Assembly (NCBI GenBank): GCA_026122225.1 | Contig: JANEZZ010002877.1 | Coordinates: 2,480,001 to 2,544,000, forward strand | Direction of reading: 5' to 3' | Source of the DNA: Heloderma charlesbogerti | Lineage: Eukaryota > Chordata > Lepidosauria > Squamata > Helodermatidae | Length of the DNA stretch: 64,000 nucleotides | In this document: positions 38,536-49,076 of the stretch, piece after piece | Numbering within the stretch: the stretch's first letter is position 1 | How the letters are laid out: each line of letters begins with the position of its first letter | The notes under the pieces: generated by a model | Database searches by the model: none | What the model saw: only the letters and a program-made list of their open reading frames with translations | What the model was told of the DNA's origin: nothing | Made by a program: the position numbers and the translations under genes

Positions 38536-38872
38536 GACCGTGGTGGCTTAGTGGTTAAGACGCTGAACTGCAGACTGGAAGGTCAGCAGGACAGCAGTTC
38601 AAGACCCAAGTGCCGTGTGACGGAGTGAGCTCCCGTCTTCAGTCCCAGCTCCTGCCAACCTAGCAGTTCAAAAGCAAGAAATTGCAAGTAGATAAATAGG
38701 TACCGCTTTGGCGGGAAAGGTAACAGCGTTCCGTGCACCTCGGTGTTCAGTCATGCTGGCCACACGACCACAGAAGCATCTTCGGACAGCGCTGGCTCTT
38801 CGGCTTAGAAATGGAGATGAGCACCACCCCCTAGAGCTGGACACGACTGGCTGGGGACACCTTTACCTTTTT
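38536..38872 (+). mobile_element. Sauria-type SINE with 14-bp TSD
   Basis: The tRNA-derived head has TGGCTTAGTGGTTAAGACGC (A-box region) and AGTTCAAGACC (B-box-like). The unique middle includes CATGCTGGCCACACGACCAC, and the tail AGCTGGACACGACTGG is the same as the BovB 3' end (GTC-GGACACGACTG type). It ends in CTTTACCTTTTT. ATGGCCAGCACAGG is repeated exactly at 38,522-38,535 and 38,873-38,886. In squamates these SINEs are mobilised by BovB. The copy is transcription-sense relative to + and lies in the long intron of the minus-strand gene candidate. Confidence 0.92.
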
Positions 38873-39012
38873 ATGGCCAGCACAGGCTGGTCTAGATGAT
38901 TGGCTTATCACTTGATGACTGCAACATCAAATGAGAAACTGTACAAAGGAGAGAGTCATCACCTTATAGAGGGGTGAACAGTCTTGTGTTCACCCCAAAA
39001 AGGGAATCAGGC

Positions 39013-39236
39013 CTTTGCATATTCTATTCAAATGCTTGAATGACCAACATAAGAAGAGCCATGCTGGATTAGACCTTTGGACCTCTAGCACCTTTGGCCT
39101 GATCACCAACCAGCTGCCTGTGGGAAACCCGTAAGTAGGACATGAGCACAATAGCACCCTCCTGCTCATGTTCCCCAGTGACTAGTATACAGAGGCACAC
39201 CGCCTCTGATACTGGAGGTAGAATAGAGCCATTAGG
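39013..39236 (-). repeat. Left arm of a 224-bp inverted duplication (CR1-group 3' end)
   Basis: Reverse-complement copy of 39,461-39,684. The outer 70 bp (from CTTTGCATATTCTATTCAAA) are identical and include sequence beyond the CR1 tail. The inner part is CR1-group 3' UTR (CAGCTGCCTGTGGGAAACC). Confidence 0.88.
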
Positions 39237-39383
39237 GCTAGTGATGGGTGAACTTACCCCAAGTGAGTTTGTTATTTACTCGGAAGATGACAAATTCACC
39301 CATGCAGGCTCAGATGAGAGTTCTCCCTCAAAGCAAACTCTCATTCCATGTAACCAAATGCACATGCGTGATACAAGATGTAT

Positions 39384-39684
39384 GGCCAACAATTTGGATG
39401 GCTTTAAAAAGGAATTAGACAAATTCCTGGCAGAGAAGGCTATCAATGGCTAGTAGTCCTGATGGCTCTATGCTACCTCCAGTATCAGAGGTAGTATGCC
39501 TCTATACTAGTCACTGGGGAACATGAGCAGGAGGTGCTCATACTATTGTGCTCACGTCCTACTTATGGGTTTCCCACAGGCAACTGGTTGGCGATCAGAC
39601 CAAAGGTGCCAGAGATCCAAAGGTCTAATCCAGCATGGCTCTTCTTATGTTGGTCATTCAAGCATTTGAATAGAATATGCAAAG
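39384..39684 (+). mobile_element. CR1-group 3' end; includes right arm of the inverted duplication
   Basis: The ORF2 C-terminal remnant NNLDGFKKELDKFLAEKAIN precedes the 3' UTR. 39,461-39,684 mirrors 39,013-39,236, with the outer 70 bp identical. Confidence 0.85.
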
Positions 39685-39689
39685 GGCCC

Positions 39690-39838
39690 AATTGCTGGGG
39701 AACATGGACAGGAGGGTGCAGTTGACTCATGTCCTGCTTGTGGGTTTCCCATTGACAGCTGATCAGCCAGTGTATGAACAGAATGCTGGACTAGATAGAC
39801 CCTTGGTCTGATCCAGCATGGCGTATGTTCTTATGGCA
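39690..39838 (+). mobile_element. CR1-group 3' end, additional copy
   Basis: CAATTGCTGGGGAACATGG, GGTTTCCCATTGACAGCTG and GTCTGATCCAGCATGGCG end in TATGTTCTTATG, the family tail. It lies directly next to the preceding copy. Confidence 0.75.
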
Positions 39839-40392
39839 ACATGTTCACTTTACCAATAATCATGCAGAAAGGTGGAGAGGCCCAGTGGATGTCTCCCATT
39901 TTTGAAAGAACTGCCACCACCTACTATCCCATCCAAGCCCTCAAGATTAGTCCTTCCCCCTTGGGGATGGGTTGGCAGAAACAACAGAGGGCCAAGGTGT
40001 GTGCAAGCAGAATTGAGATGGCAGGCCTGTTTTAAGTGGCCTGCCCTGTGCTTCCAAGAACTCTGATACCAACAAGTCAAACTGAAGCGCTCACCTATGC
40101 AAGCCCCCCAGCTTCAATTTCCACAATACCTCTGCATCACACACATCCATTGCCTGAAGCAGAACATTTTCCAGTTGTTATGGGTTTATCCATTCAAGAG
40201 CCAGTCAACCAATGTAGAGTTCTCAGACCTGATTCACACATTCATGTACATTTCTTGACTGCTGTACACTTCATGACCGACAGGTGGAGGTATGAGCTGA
40301 CTCTATAGTTAAGAAGTGGCTAAGGTGATATGAAAGTTCTGCCTTTCTGTGATGGTCTGTTCACACATACAAGTCATCACTTGCTCTTATAG

Positions 40393-40513
40393 CAGCCTTC
40401 CCCAAGGCTGGGGAACTACCACTCTTATCAGCCCCAGCTAGCATGGCCAAAGGTCAGGGATGATGGGAGTTGTAGTCCAAAACATTTGGAAGGTGCCACA
40501 TTGAGAAAGGCAG
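40393..40513. repeat. Foldback hAT-like MITE, copy 10
   Basis: CAGCCTTCCCCAAGGCTGGG, AGCATGGCCAAAGGTCAGGG and GATGGGAGTTGTAGTCC, with a right arm GGAAGGTGCCACATTGAG. Confidence 0.75.
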
Positions 40514-40634
40514 TCTTGCACTGATCCAGTCCAACACTTAGTACAAGGACTTTCTTTGTGTCCTTATTCTAGCTACCAAATTCTAACCATCTTTATTCAG
40601 ATGTAGACCCCATTTATTTCAGAAAGCAGATATA

Positions 40635-40745
40635 AAGATTGCAGCTCAACAGCCTGGTCCTAAGCACGTTTACTCAGACATACATCTGACTGAGTTCAGT
40701 GTGACTTACTCCCAAGTAAGTGTCTATACTATCTCTGCGGCCTAA
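40635..40745. repeat. Decayed palindromic MITE (GCAATCCTA family)
   Basis: Contains TACTCAGACATACATCTGAC, TGAGTTCAGTGTGACTTACT and CCCAAGTAAGTGTCTATAC, the interior of the family seen intact at 42,965. Confidence 0.5.
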
Positions 40746-40879
40746 GATCTTGCAGACATTTTTCACAGCCCTGTTACCTGCTACAAAGCAGTGTGCCCCA
40801 TCTCTTAGGAGTCATGACCAAAAAGAATAAATACATCATCAGATATGTGGGACAACTTGTAGAACTAAAAGCTCTCTCT

Positions 40880-41150
40880 GTAGTGGAAAAACAACCACCT
40901 TCAGTTTATAACCCATTATTTTTATATCTAATATTGACCCCTACTCTCTTGGCCTTTCGAAAGCATGTAAAGACCCAGCTTTTGAGTTTAGTCTTTCAAA
41001 ATGTGTGTTGTTTTCATGTTGAAATGTTTTTACTGTTTTTAATGTTCTTGTTTTTATTGGTGCAAGGTTTTATTGTTTTAAATTGCTGAGCACTGCCTTG
41101 CTGGCTATTAGGAGATAAGGTGGTATAACTGTCAATAATAAATCAATTCA
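40880..41150 (+). mobile_element. L2-like LINE 3' end
   Basis: An ORF2 tail remnant (TTTCGAAAGCATGTAAAGAC) is followed by a T-rich 3' region, then GCACTGCCTTGCTGGC, AGATAAGGTGGTATAAC and AATAATAAATC. Same layout as 18,325-18,575. Confidence 0.6.
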
Positions 41151-42189
41151 ATATAAATTAACATTCTAGTCTCGGATGCTCTTAATCATTACATTTCCCA
41201 AGATTCATCTTGGTATTCCCCACTTTGCAGACTACACAGCCAATAGAGCACCTAGGTCCCCCAGAATCCAGATCAGGACCTGCGATGTTGATCAGAGTTC
41301 ATGGGAGAGTATGTTTCGGAGGAGATGATTCTTAAAGGGCCCAAGAGAACAACCCTAAGCATGGGAGGCAGTGAACTGGCAGATCATCCACCTCCAAAGC
41401 CCAGCCAGTGGGAGGTAGGAGGTAGCTATAGTGGGCTCTTCAGCCCAGTGGAGCCTCCCTGTTTGGGATTCCCTTCCCTACTGAAACCAACAGAGGGGGA
41501 GAATTTGCTATATCAGCTCCAGGTTGATGTAGCTGAGGGGCCTGATCCTGGGGCCTCTAGAGGGAAGGGAGGGGCTTTGAATCCAGCAGATCCAAAGCCG
41601 TCTCTGCCCTAACCTCACCTCCAGAATGTCCCATTTCAGGGCCTACCATCAGCGGGAACCCAGCAGTAAATTTACAACTGTGGGCATAACTGGGACCTCT
41701 GGGGCAAAAATGACCCCCTCTCCTGGAGGAGCACCTTGGCCCCATCCTAACCCACAGAAGCCAGTGGATCTGAGGGTTAGGATTGCTATACCTGTTGAAA
41801 GCTATTTGGGGATTTAAAGGTAAGCAGCAGCACCTTGAACTGAACCTAGGAACAAACAGGCAACCAATGAAGATCATAAAGGACTAGAGAAATATGCTCC
41901 AACTTGACTGATGCAAACAGCATTCTGGCAGTGGCATTTTGGACCACCTGAAGTTAGATATATCTGGATTTATTTTTATTTTTTTAAGAAGATTCAAGAT
42001 CAGATCCCCTCTTCTATAGCAGCTTCGACAGAAGTTGATGGAGGAGTCAGTGGGCCAGTTATTATGCAGCACTATTTAGGCTGCAGTCCTATACAAGCGA
42101 ACTCAAGCTTGGAAGGAAAAACACCCATCACCTATCACTCAATGGACTGAAGATCTTACTGCTCTTGCTACAACCACCAAAGTCATATC

Positions 42190-42432
42190 TATTTATTTTC
42201 TGCATTTATACCCCGCCTTTTTTCCTCTTGCAAAGAACCCAAGGCGGCTTGCATTATCCTCCTCCTCTCCATTTTATCCTCACAACAACAACCCTGTGAG
42301 GTAGGTTGGGCTGAGAGTCTGTGACTGGCCCAAAGTCACCCAGTGAGCTTCCATGGCTGAGTGGGGACTAGAACCCAGATCTCCTGGCTCCCAGTCCAGC
42401 ACTCTCACCGCTATACCACGCTGGCTCTCACC
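42190..42432 (-). mobile_element. tRNA-derived CORE/MIR-like SINE
   Basis: Minus-strand copy with a GCCAGCGTGGTATAGCGGT head, GATCTGGGTTCTAGTCCCC (B box), CTCACTGGGTGACTTTGGG, GTTGTGAGGATAAAATGG and a 3' GCGGGGTATAAATGC. Flanking AAACACCCA(C/T)CACCTATCAC and GGACTGAAGATCTTACTGCT sequences occur on both sides (about 42,118 and 42,433). This is a long direct repeat of about 55 bp, much larger than a normal target duplication. Confidence 0.8.
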
Positions 42433-42964
42433 ACAAAAAACACCCACCACCTATCACTCAATGGACTGAAGATCTTACTGCTCTTGCTACATTTGAGCAT
42501 ACCTCCTACAACCATCAATGTCATATGGATGCTTATCTAGATATATGGACTGTTTGTAGTGTGGAGAGAGAGAAATAGAAATGTTAATCCCACCTTGTGT
42601 TTTCTTTTTTTCTTTGCTTTCCTTGAGGTAATGATCACTGTACACTGATATGTTTCATTATATGATTTTCCCCCTTCCCCCCTTTTTTTGGTGGGGGGTT
42701 GTTTGTTGTTATCATTGTGTTGCAAATAAAAATATTTTTAAAATAATAATGATAATGATGATGATGATTGGTGGAGAAATATGCTCCAGCCGGACAGATG
42801 CAAACAACAGTCCAGCAGTGGCAATTTGGACCAAATGAATTTGAATTTATCTGGAATTAAATTTTCTTTTTAAAGATTAAAGATCAGATCCCCTCTTTTA
42901 CAGCAGCTTCAAGAGATGTGGTGCAGGAATTAATGAGCCATTTATCATTATGTAGCACTATTTA

Positions 42965-43051
42965 GGCTGCAATCCTGTGCACACACATTGAGTAAGCCCT
43001 ATTAAACTCAGTGGGGTTTACTTCTAAGTAAACATGGATAGGATTGTTCTG
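42965..43051. mobile_element. Palindromic MITE with TTA duplication
   Basis: An 87-bp element with ends GGCTGCAATCCTGTG and ATAGGATTGTTCTG is flanked by TTA at 42,962-42,964 and 43,052-43,054. The interior AGTAAGCCC...GGGGTTTACTTCTA is also inverted. A TTA target fits the PIF/Harbinger superfamily. Confidence 0.75.
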
Positions 43052-44216
43052 TTAGACTTTAAAAAAAACCCTGGGTGAGCCAGCATTGGGGGCATTTTGA
43101 GAAGAATGATGAAGTGTTACTCAAATATGGAGGAAATAGAAGTCTAGATTGTTGCCGGGAATTGTCTGATCTTGATTTGGGTTACTACATCTACTTTTAT
43201 GCTGGTTTAAGAGAGAAGTTCATATAAGGTCTGCATCTGTTCCAGTTTAGGCACATTTCAAGAGGTTATTGAGCAGAGCGGTTACAACATATGAAAAATT
43301 ATCATGTAAGGCTTAACCAATGGAACTTCCATTTTTCCAGTATCTGTAAGTGAGACACTTTGTTTTTTAAAAAAACTTGACAGCATTACAAAGTAAAGGG
43401 ACTTTACTGTCTTTGAGTATAGTCTCAGAGACATTACAGTTGTTTCTAAATATTTATTGCTGAGTACAGTAAAAAGAAAGAAAGAAAAGAAAAGAAATAT
43501 GTTAAATTGGGAGAAAGATTTGGAAACAAAATTAACCCAGGGAGACTAGGGTGGTATATGCAAACTATTATATGCAGGAAAGAAATGCAACTATTTCTTT
43601 AAGTGTTTTTCTCAGGGGAGTTCATGATAAGATTTTGAGCATATGGTATGTTAACACCTGTGCAGATTCAGAAGGTAATGAGGCTTGGTGGGAAGAAGGT
43701 TGGACAAAGGCAAAGTTAAGCATATGTGGTCAAAACTGAAAGTATGTTCAAGAATTTTGGCAAAAAAGTGAAGCATATTAAGATCACAAGGCATGATATT
43801 CCCCAAAGTTAATCTTGCCTTTTCAACCACCACTCAATGCAGGATTTTATACTTACAAAGTATAAGTAATTTGTTTGTTAGTGTATAGACAAACACTAGA
43901 AAAAGTGCGCAGGGGCCTACAATTACATAATGGGCATATAAATGTTGGAATATAGCAGGATAACAGATCTCATGTGCGTGGCTCAAATTCTGCCAGACAA
44001 AAGCAACATTCCTGAAAAATTGTGCTCCCTTTCTGAGTTACACAGATGTTATAAACAAGAATGGTCTAAACTGGATATGCCCAAAGTCATGTATATGTGA
44101 TAAAGAGGGATGCTGTTTATTTTGGTAAACATTTGATTTAAATGTCAAATTACCTTGCACATTTAAGCCTTTCCAAGAAACTTTTAGCGACACAGAAACA
44201 TAGTTACTTGTTAATA

Positions 44217-44289
44217 CAGCTTTCCCCAGCTGGGGATTCTGGGAGTTGTAATCCAACACATCTGGAGGGCAACAGGTTGGGAAAGGCTG
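44217..44289. repeat. Foldback hAT-like MITE, copy 11 (internally deleted)
   Basis: CAGCTTTCCCCAGCTGGGG and GGTTGGGAAAGGCTG ends flank one core arm, GGGAGTTGTAATCCAACAC. Only 73 bp remain. Confidence 0.7.
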
Positions 44290-44613
44290 TACTAATGTCT
44301 GAAAGGAAAGCTGCTGCTCTAAGGCACAGGAGCCACTGGGAAAGCTGCCAACCCTTCTTTTTACTCCCATTGTGCAAACCTTCCTTTAAAGATTTATTCA
44401 AGTGACAAGGCTTATCCTTATATTACAGAAGCCTTGGGATCCAGAAGCTGACCTTTTCTTCCCCGAAATGTTTAATTTTATCCATTAGCCTTTTCTGGCC
44501 TTTCATTTTTATTCAAAATAATGTACGTAATAACTCCAATATCTCATTTTGGTCCAACTCATACTCTTCTTAGCTTTCATTAGGAATAAAGGATTAGTGA
44601 AACAAACACTTAC

Positions 44614-44755
44614 ATGCTGTTCCTTGAATGTCCAGAAAAGAAATTCAATGTAGAAAACTTCTTCTTAAAGAGACGGCCACCCTTTTTCCTGCAGTGTTTT
44701 GCATCTCCTGTGGTCTCCTCTTTACTTTCTCGCTTTGCTTTCCTGAAACTCCGAC
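44614..44755 (-). CDS. Unrecognised gene, putative internal exon (142 bp)
   Basis: On the minus strand the exon lies between a CATTGGGACAG acceptor and an excellent donor, CAT|GTAAGT. It reads RSFRKAKRESKEETTGDAKH, CRKKGGRLFKKKFSTLNFF and SGHSRNS with no stop. It begins with two bases of a Gly codon and ends with AT, which the C of the terminal exon completes as Ile. It is very rich in Lys and Arg, in keeping with a nuclear or nucleic-acid-binding protein. The two other frames contain stops. The adjacent MITE at 44,803 begins about 50 bp beyond the acceptor. Confidence 0.55.
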
Positions 44756-44802
44756 CTGTCCCAATGACAGAGCAGGATGCAAAACAATGCTGAGTGACAT
44801 GA

Positions 44803-44894
44803 GCGCTCAGATCCTATGCATGTTTACACATCAGCAGGGCCCCCTATGCTCCATAGAGTTGACTCCTAAGTAAATGTGCATAGGATTGCAGCTG
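44803..44894. repeat. Palindromic MITE (GCAATCCTA family)
   Basis: CAGATCCTATGCATGTTTAC at the left pairs with GTGCATAGGATTGCAGCTG at the right, followed by TTA. It lies in the short intron between two putative minus-strand exons. Confidence 0.7.
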
Positions 44895-44941
44895 TTAATG
44901 CACTGGCTGTAAAACACAGAAAAGTGCACTAAGGTACTAAC

Positions 44942-45000
44942 CTGAAGGCATTCCTGGAAAGCAAGGTGTCTCAGGTGAAGAAAACTTCTGCTTTGGAGAA
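44942..45000 (-). CDS. Unrecognised gene, putative internal exon (59 or 61 bp)
   Basis: The acceptor on the minus strand is a strong pyrimidine tract, CCTCTCTTCCTTCTTTTAGAG, and the donor is CAG|GTTAGT. The frame gives SPKQKFSSPETPCFPGMPS and ends with one base of the Gly codon continued at 44,755. Two AGs two bases apart allow a 59-bp or 61-bp exon. The 59-bp form (starting at 45,000) keeps phase with the exon at 45,404, and the 61-bp form would start in phase 0. The peptide is Ser/Pro-rich and unlike known repeats in the window. Confidence 0.5.
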
Positions 45001-45403
45001 CTCTAAAAGAAGGAAGAGAGGACCAGGTATACCGTCTTCTTAACTCAGGGAAGTTAAAAAGTTAAGCAGCAGTGGCCACAAAATGAAATAAATGCCTCTA
45101 TTTCTTTTCAAATGCTGCAAAGCAGGAGAACAAACAGTCTCCCAAAACAATGATAGAGGTCTTCCCTCTGTGCAGAGGGGAAGAAGCAATGCTGATTCTT
45201 GCAATGGAACAAGCTCACAAAGACAGAAAGTAAAACCCACTCAGGGCCGTGCATAGAAATAATTTCTCTCTCCTTTTGGTAAATCAACTGATTAATCTTC
45301 ATTTCCGCATCATGTCACTGTGTCTCCAAGATGCATCCTTTGGGCTGCTCTAATTGCATTAGTCTCTCTGTTCTCCATTTGATATTTTAGTAATTGTATT
45401 TAC

Positions 45404-45472
45404 TTTTGGCTGATGGACTTGCCTTGCAGTTTACACTTGCTCTCCGTCACCGGTAAGTACCTCTGGCTTATC
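45404..45472 (-). CDS. Unrecognised gene, tentative exon (69 bp)
   Basis: The acceptor TCTGACAAATTTTCAG and a weaker donor AAAA|GTAAAT bound a 69-bp frame reading ISQRYLPVTESKCKLQGKSI and SQ. Its end phase fits the 59-bp version of the next exon. The same stretch on the + strand also carries a good acceptor and a GGTAAGT donor around 45,430-45,452, so the strand assignment is not secure. Confidence 0.35.
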
Positions 45473-45767
45473 CTGAAAATTTGTCAGATTTGGAAGCATT
45501 TCTCAATAATTACTTTTAAAAACAAATAATAAAAGTCAATTTTGCAAAATAATTCCAAATTATTACTATCCCTGTATTAAACTGCACTCCAAAACAACAT
45601 TGGATTGACATTCCTTAATTATACTCTGATTAAGTAGCTAGTTAAAAATTATGTAATTGTATGAGAGGCCCTAATTTAACCATGATATTCATGAGGTCTT
45701 ATAGGATCAGGGACTGTGGGTAGATCCTCTGACTCGCTCTTTAATTAACATTAATGAAGATGTTTAC

Positions 45768-45790
45768 CCAAAACACAAAGCCAAATCCTT
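45768..45790 (-). CDS. Unrecognised gene, possible 23-bp microexon
   Basis: A strong acceptor, TTCGTTCCCCTGTTCCTGCAG, is followed 23 bp later by GG|GTAAAC. The frame KDLALCF plus two bases would join the 45,404 exon as Gly. This is offered only because phase and acceptor fit. A microexon this small needs RNA evidence. Confidence 0.2.
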
Positions 45791-47637
45791 CTGCAGGAAC
45801 AGGGGAACGAAGGTCCATTTTAAAAGCAAAAATTCACCCTAGAGATATCCCCAGTTGCCTCCCAAGTCCTCATCAGCTGCCCACTGTCCAGATTAGATTT
45901 CACAAGATGTAATTAAGCCCCGCCCTTTTGTGACATCATCCCAGGAAATGAGAGATGGGTGTATGCTTTCTGACTTATTGGGTCAGGAATGCTGGTGCAC
46001 AAACAAGGTCTTCAGCACAAAGCCAAGTTGGCAAAGCAAGAAGAACTGCCCACAATCTTAAAATTGTTGTGATATGCCCATAGAAATGAAGCTTTCCCCT
46101 GTTTTGTTTGTCTGGGAGCTTGAGTGTCTCCATTTGACGCTCTTCTTTTGCACTATCTCCTTTTAATAAGGCAGAGCAGCAGGTATGGCAGCAACTGCTT
46201 CTTAAAACCTGTGATCAGTGGTGTTGTGGAGGCAGGGCTCTCGGGGACACACTGTGGACACCTATTGATTAGCACTGGTGCTGATGTCATCTGCCATCCC
46301 ACTCAGAATTCCCTGTATCCTCTGAGAGTAGCAGCAAGCAAGCCTCACAGTAGCCGAGGGGAAATGGATTTTCTCAACAACAATATATAGTTGTCAGCTA
46401 TCCCTGTTGTAATGCAAAGTCTTTTGGGGTGGCCTGGTCTTGAATGGGCAGTTAAGACCCAACAGATTTATAAAAGACCTGCTCCTAGTAGAGATGAAAA
46501 CTAGTAGCATTTGTTTGTTGCTATGGATCAGCACAGCTGCCTGCATTTTTGGCCTCTCCTTGGGTATGTGGCCATGGGAATTGTCATGATGAGCACCTGC
46601 ATTACAAAATGTACCACTATACCACTGCCTGTGATCCTATACACATTTACCTTATTCCCTTGGTGGAGGGGGGAACACAGGGAGGACAGCTCTGGGACCT
46701 ATCAGAACAGGAACCAGCCCCTGTAGAGCACCGGGATAATTGACAGACTCCCTTAGCTCTGGCGAGTAAATGAGGCAGTGGAGGCTGGTGGCTCCAATGT
46801 CAGTGGGGCAGAGAATCCACTCCAGGTTTCAGTCAGAACCAGTCAGGCCTCTAAAGGAGCTATCCGAGGTGCTGCAAAATTCCTCCACTGGAATTAGGCG
46901 ATCATGATGCTTTCAGGTTTTACTATAGTTGGTGACTGATTAGCACAGGAAGAAGTCAACAAGTGAGGGAAATAATCCTGCAGAGGCCGGATATTTCTTC
47001 CTTTTCTTTGATGGGGTTTCTGCTCCATGGTAGCAGTTTAAGTGGTTGCACTTTCTTGCAATATTGTTTGTGTTCCTAATTAAAAGCTCAAGGTTGGATT
47101 TTATCTAGCTGAGGACATTTACAGGTTTAAACTTGTAAGTATAACCTATACAATTAGAAGTAAACACCTCTGAATTCAGTGGAGCTTACCCAAGGTAGTT
47201 ATGTGTAGGCTTGCAGTCTTGCCCTGGAAAATTAATTGGGAAGTTTTATTTGTGTTTTGTATTTTAAGATTATTTTTTAACCAGAATTCTGGGTTTTAAA
47301 TAAATTCTTACACATAGATCTCCTGGAAATGTAACTATGGATTCTCCTTGTGATCTCTCAGCAGAGTGGATGGAGTGGCTCTGCTTCCCACCCCTCCTTC
47401 TGCTGCAGTCTGATGGAATGGCTGCTGCCCAGCAACAGTTGAGAAAAGGAGGGTCCCAATAGTTATTATTTCAGCAGAGTTGATGGAACGTCTTCCCATC
47501 TCTGCTGCTACAGCTTGATAGAAACTACACTCAGAGTTTAATCTCATGCATATTTACTTGGAAGAATGTCCCATTGAACTCAGTGGGAATGACTTCTAAG
47601 TAAACATGAATAAGATCAGGCAGTTACATGGGGTTGT
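45791..47637. other. Repeat-poor intergenic or intronic stretch
   Basis: No gene is recognised. Parts near 47,110-47,230 and 47,520-47,610 are decayed GCAATCCTA-family MITEs (TGAACTCAGTGGGAATGACT). Confidence 0.5.
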
Positions 47638-47640
47638 ATC

Positions 47641-47765
47641 CCATATTAGTCCTACTTAGAGTAGACCTATTAAAATGAATGTGACTTTACATTAGTCATG
47701 ACTAACTTAAGTCCCATTCATTTCAGTGGGTATACTCTAAGTAAGACTAACATTGGATACAACCC
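47641..47765. mobile_element. Palindromic MITE with GGGTTGTATCC ends
   Basis: Perfect 11-bp terminal inverted repeats GGGTTGTATCC / GGATACAACCC extend imperfectly inward (TTAGTCCTACTTAGAGTA and TACTCTAAGTAAGACTAA). ATG is found directly outside both ends (47,638-47,640 and 47,766-47,768). It carries no coding capacity. Confidence 0.75.
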
Positions 47766-48084
47766 ATGTATTTGGATAATTTTGACTTCCTATATCAGTC
47801 TTTTACTGTAGAGCGATACCAGCTTTCTACTGTAGAGCCTTAATGCTACATGTATGCTGAAACAATGTCATTCAGAAAGTCAAAACCTGGACATTCAATC
47901 CTGGGAGTCTGAATCAAAAAGTGCTATTTGAGCAAAGGTGATAGTTAATGGCAAGTAGTTTTTTTAAAAAAATCAAAATTCTGATGCCCCTTAGTGTAAA
48001 ATATATATTTTGTGCAAATACTTCTTGATTGTCTTGGAAAGAAGACTCCAAGACCATATGCAGACCAGAACAGGATTCTGAGTG

Positions 48085-48380
48085 CCAGCCAAGATATTTT
48101 GCTGCCTGAGGCAAAACAAGATGGTGCCCCCTATCCCACATACAGAAACCAGCTAGACTGGGGATGGGATAGTGCCCTCCACAGCAAGGTGCACATGAGG
48201 GCAATGGGTTACTTTAGAGAGTTCAGAACAGGTCTTGTGGCACATACAGCTCTGTCCTCCAACAGAAGGAAATGACTCAGGACAGACAACGGGGGGGGGG
48301 GGGAGACTACCACCACTGCCTCCTTCAGCATCTGCCATCTGAGACAATTGCCTCACTCTGCCCAATGATAGGGCTGGCCC
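48085..48380. repeat. Decayed DNA-transposon fragment (GGCCCTGA-ended)
   Basis: The left side GCTGCCTGAGGCAAAACAAG and the right side CTGAGACAATTGCCTCACTC and GGGCTGGCCCTGA are inverse-related. A run of 13 G lies at 48,291-48,303. The superfamily is not determined. Confidence 0.4.
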
Positions 48381-48891
48381 TGAGAATTCCTGGATTGTTC
48401 ATAGTCCTGGGGAAGGTGGGGGTATTTCAGTAGTTAGAGCTTTACTTAACCCTATGCAACAAGCTACACCTGCCAAAACTCCTACTCCTTCTATGCAGTC
48501 ATTAAAGGCACAGGACAGCTGTTCTGCTTTGTGTCTGGTCACCTGAGGGCCCAAACTTGCAGTGAGAATTCGGCATTAGATGTGGCATGTAAGAGATTAA
48601 GAATGACTCTGGGTCTTTTACTGAAAACATGAATTTTAAATTGATAAGATAACAGATAGTACAGTGGAAACATCTTTATTGTTCCTTTATTGTTCCCCAT
48701 GCCTGTTCCACCAGGGATGGGGAGCAGTCACTGTGAAATGGCTGATAGTCATTAACTTTCAACTGACTATTTGCAACCCAGATACAGGCTCACAGAGGAG
48801 ATCCATTGCAGCAAGGGGTTGCATCTAGGATTCCAAGTTTCCAAGGGCATAGAGTCAAGGCTGTTTTCTATACCAATAGACCAGCACTCTC

Positions 48892-49007
48892 CAACCTGGT
48901 GTCCTCCAGATGTTACTCCCATAATTCCAAGCCAGCAAGGCCAATGCTCAGGAATTCTGGTAGTTGTAGACCAAAACGTCTGGAGGGCACCAGGTTGGGG
49001 AAGTTTG
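48892..49007. repeat. Foldback hAT-like MITE, copy 12
   Basis: CTCCAACCTGGTGTCCTCC at the left pairs with GGAGGGCACCAGGTTGGGG at the right. The core includes GGTAGTTGTAGACC. Confidence 0.75.
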
Positions 49008-49076
49008 CAATAGACTAAGTGACTGGTCAAGCTTATGCTCCATCCAAGTGGTGTGTTCTTCCTTGGCTAGTTTATT

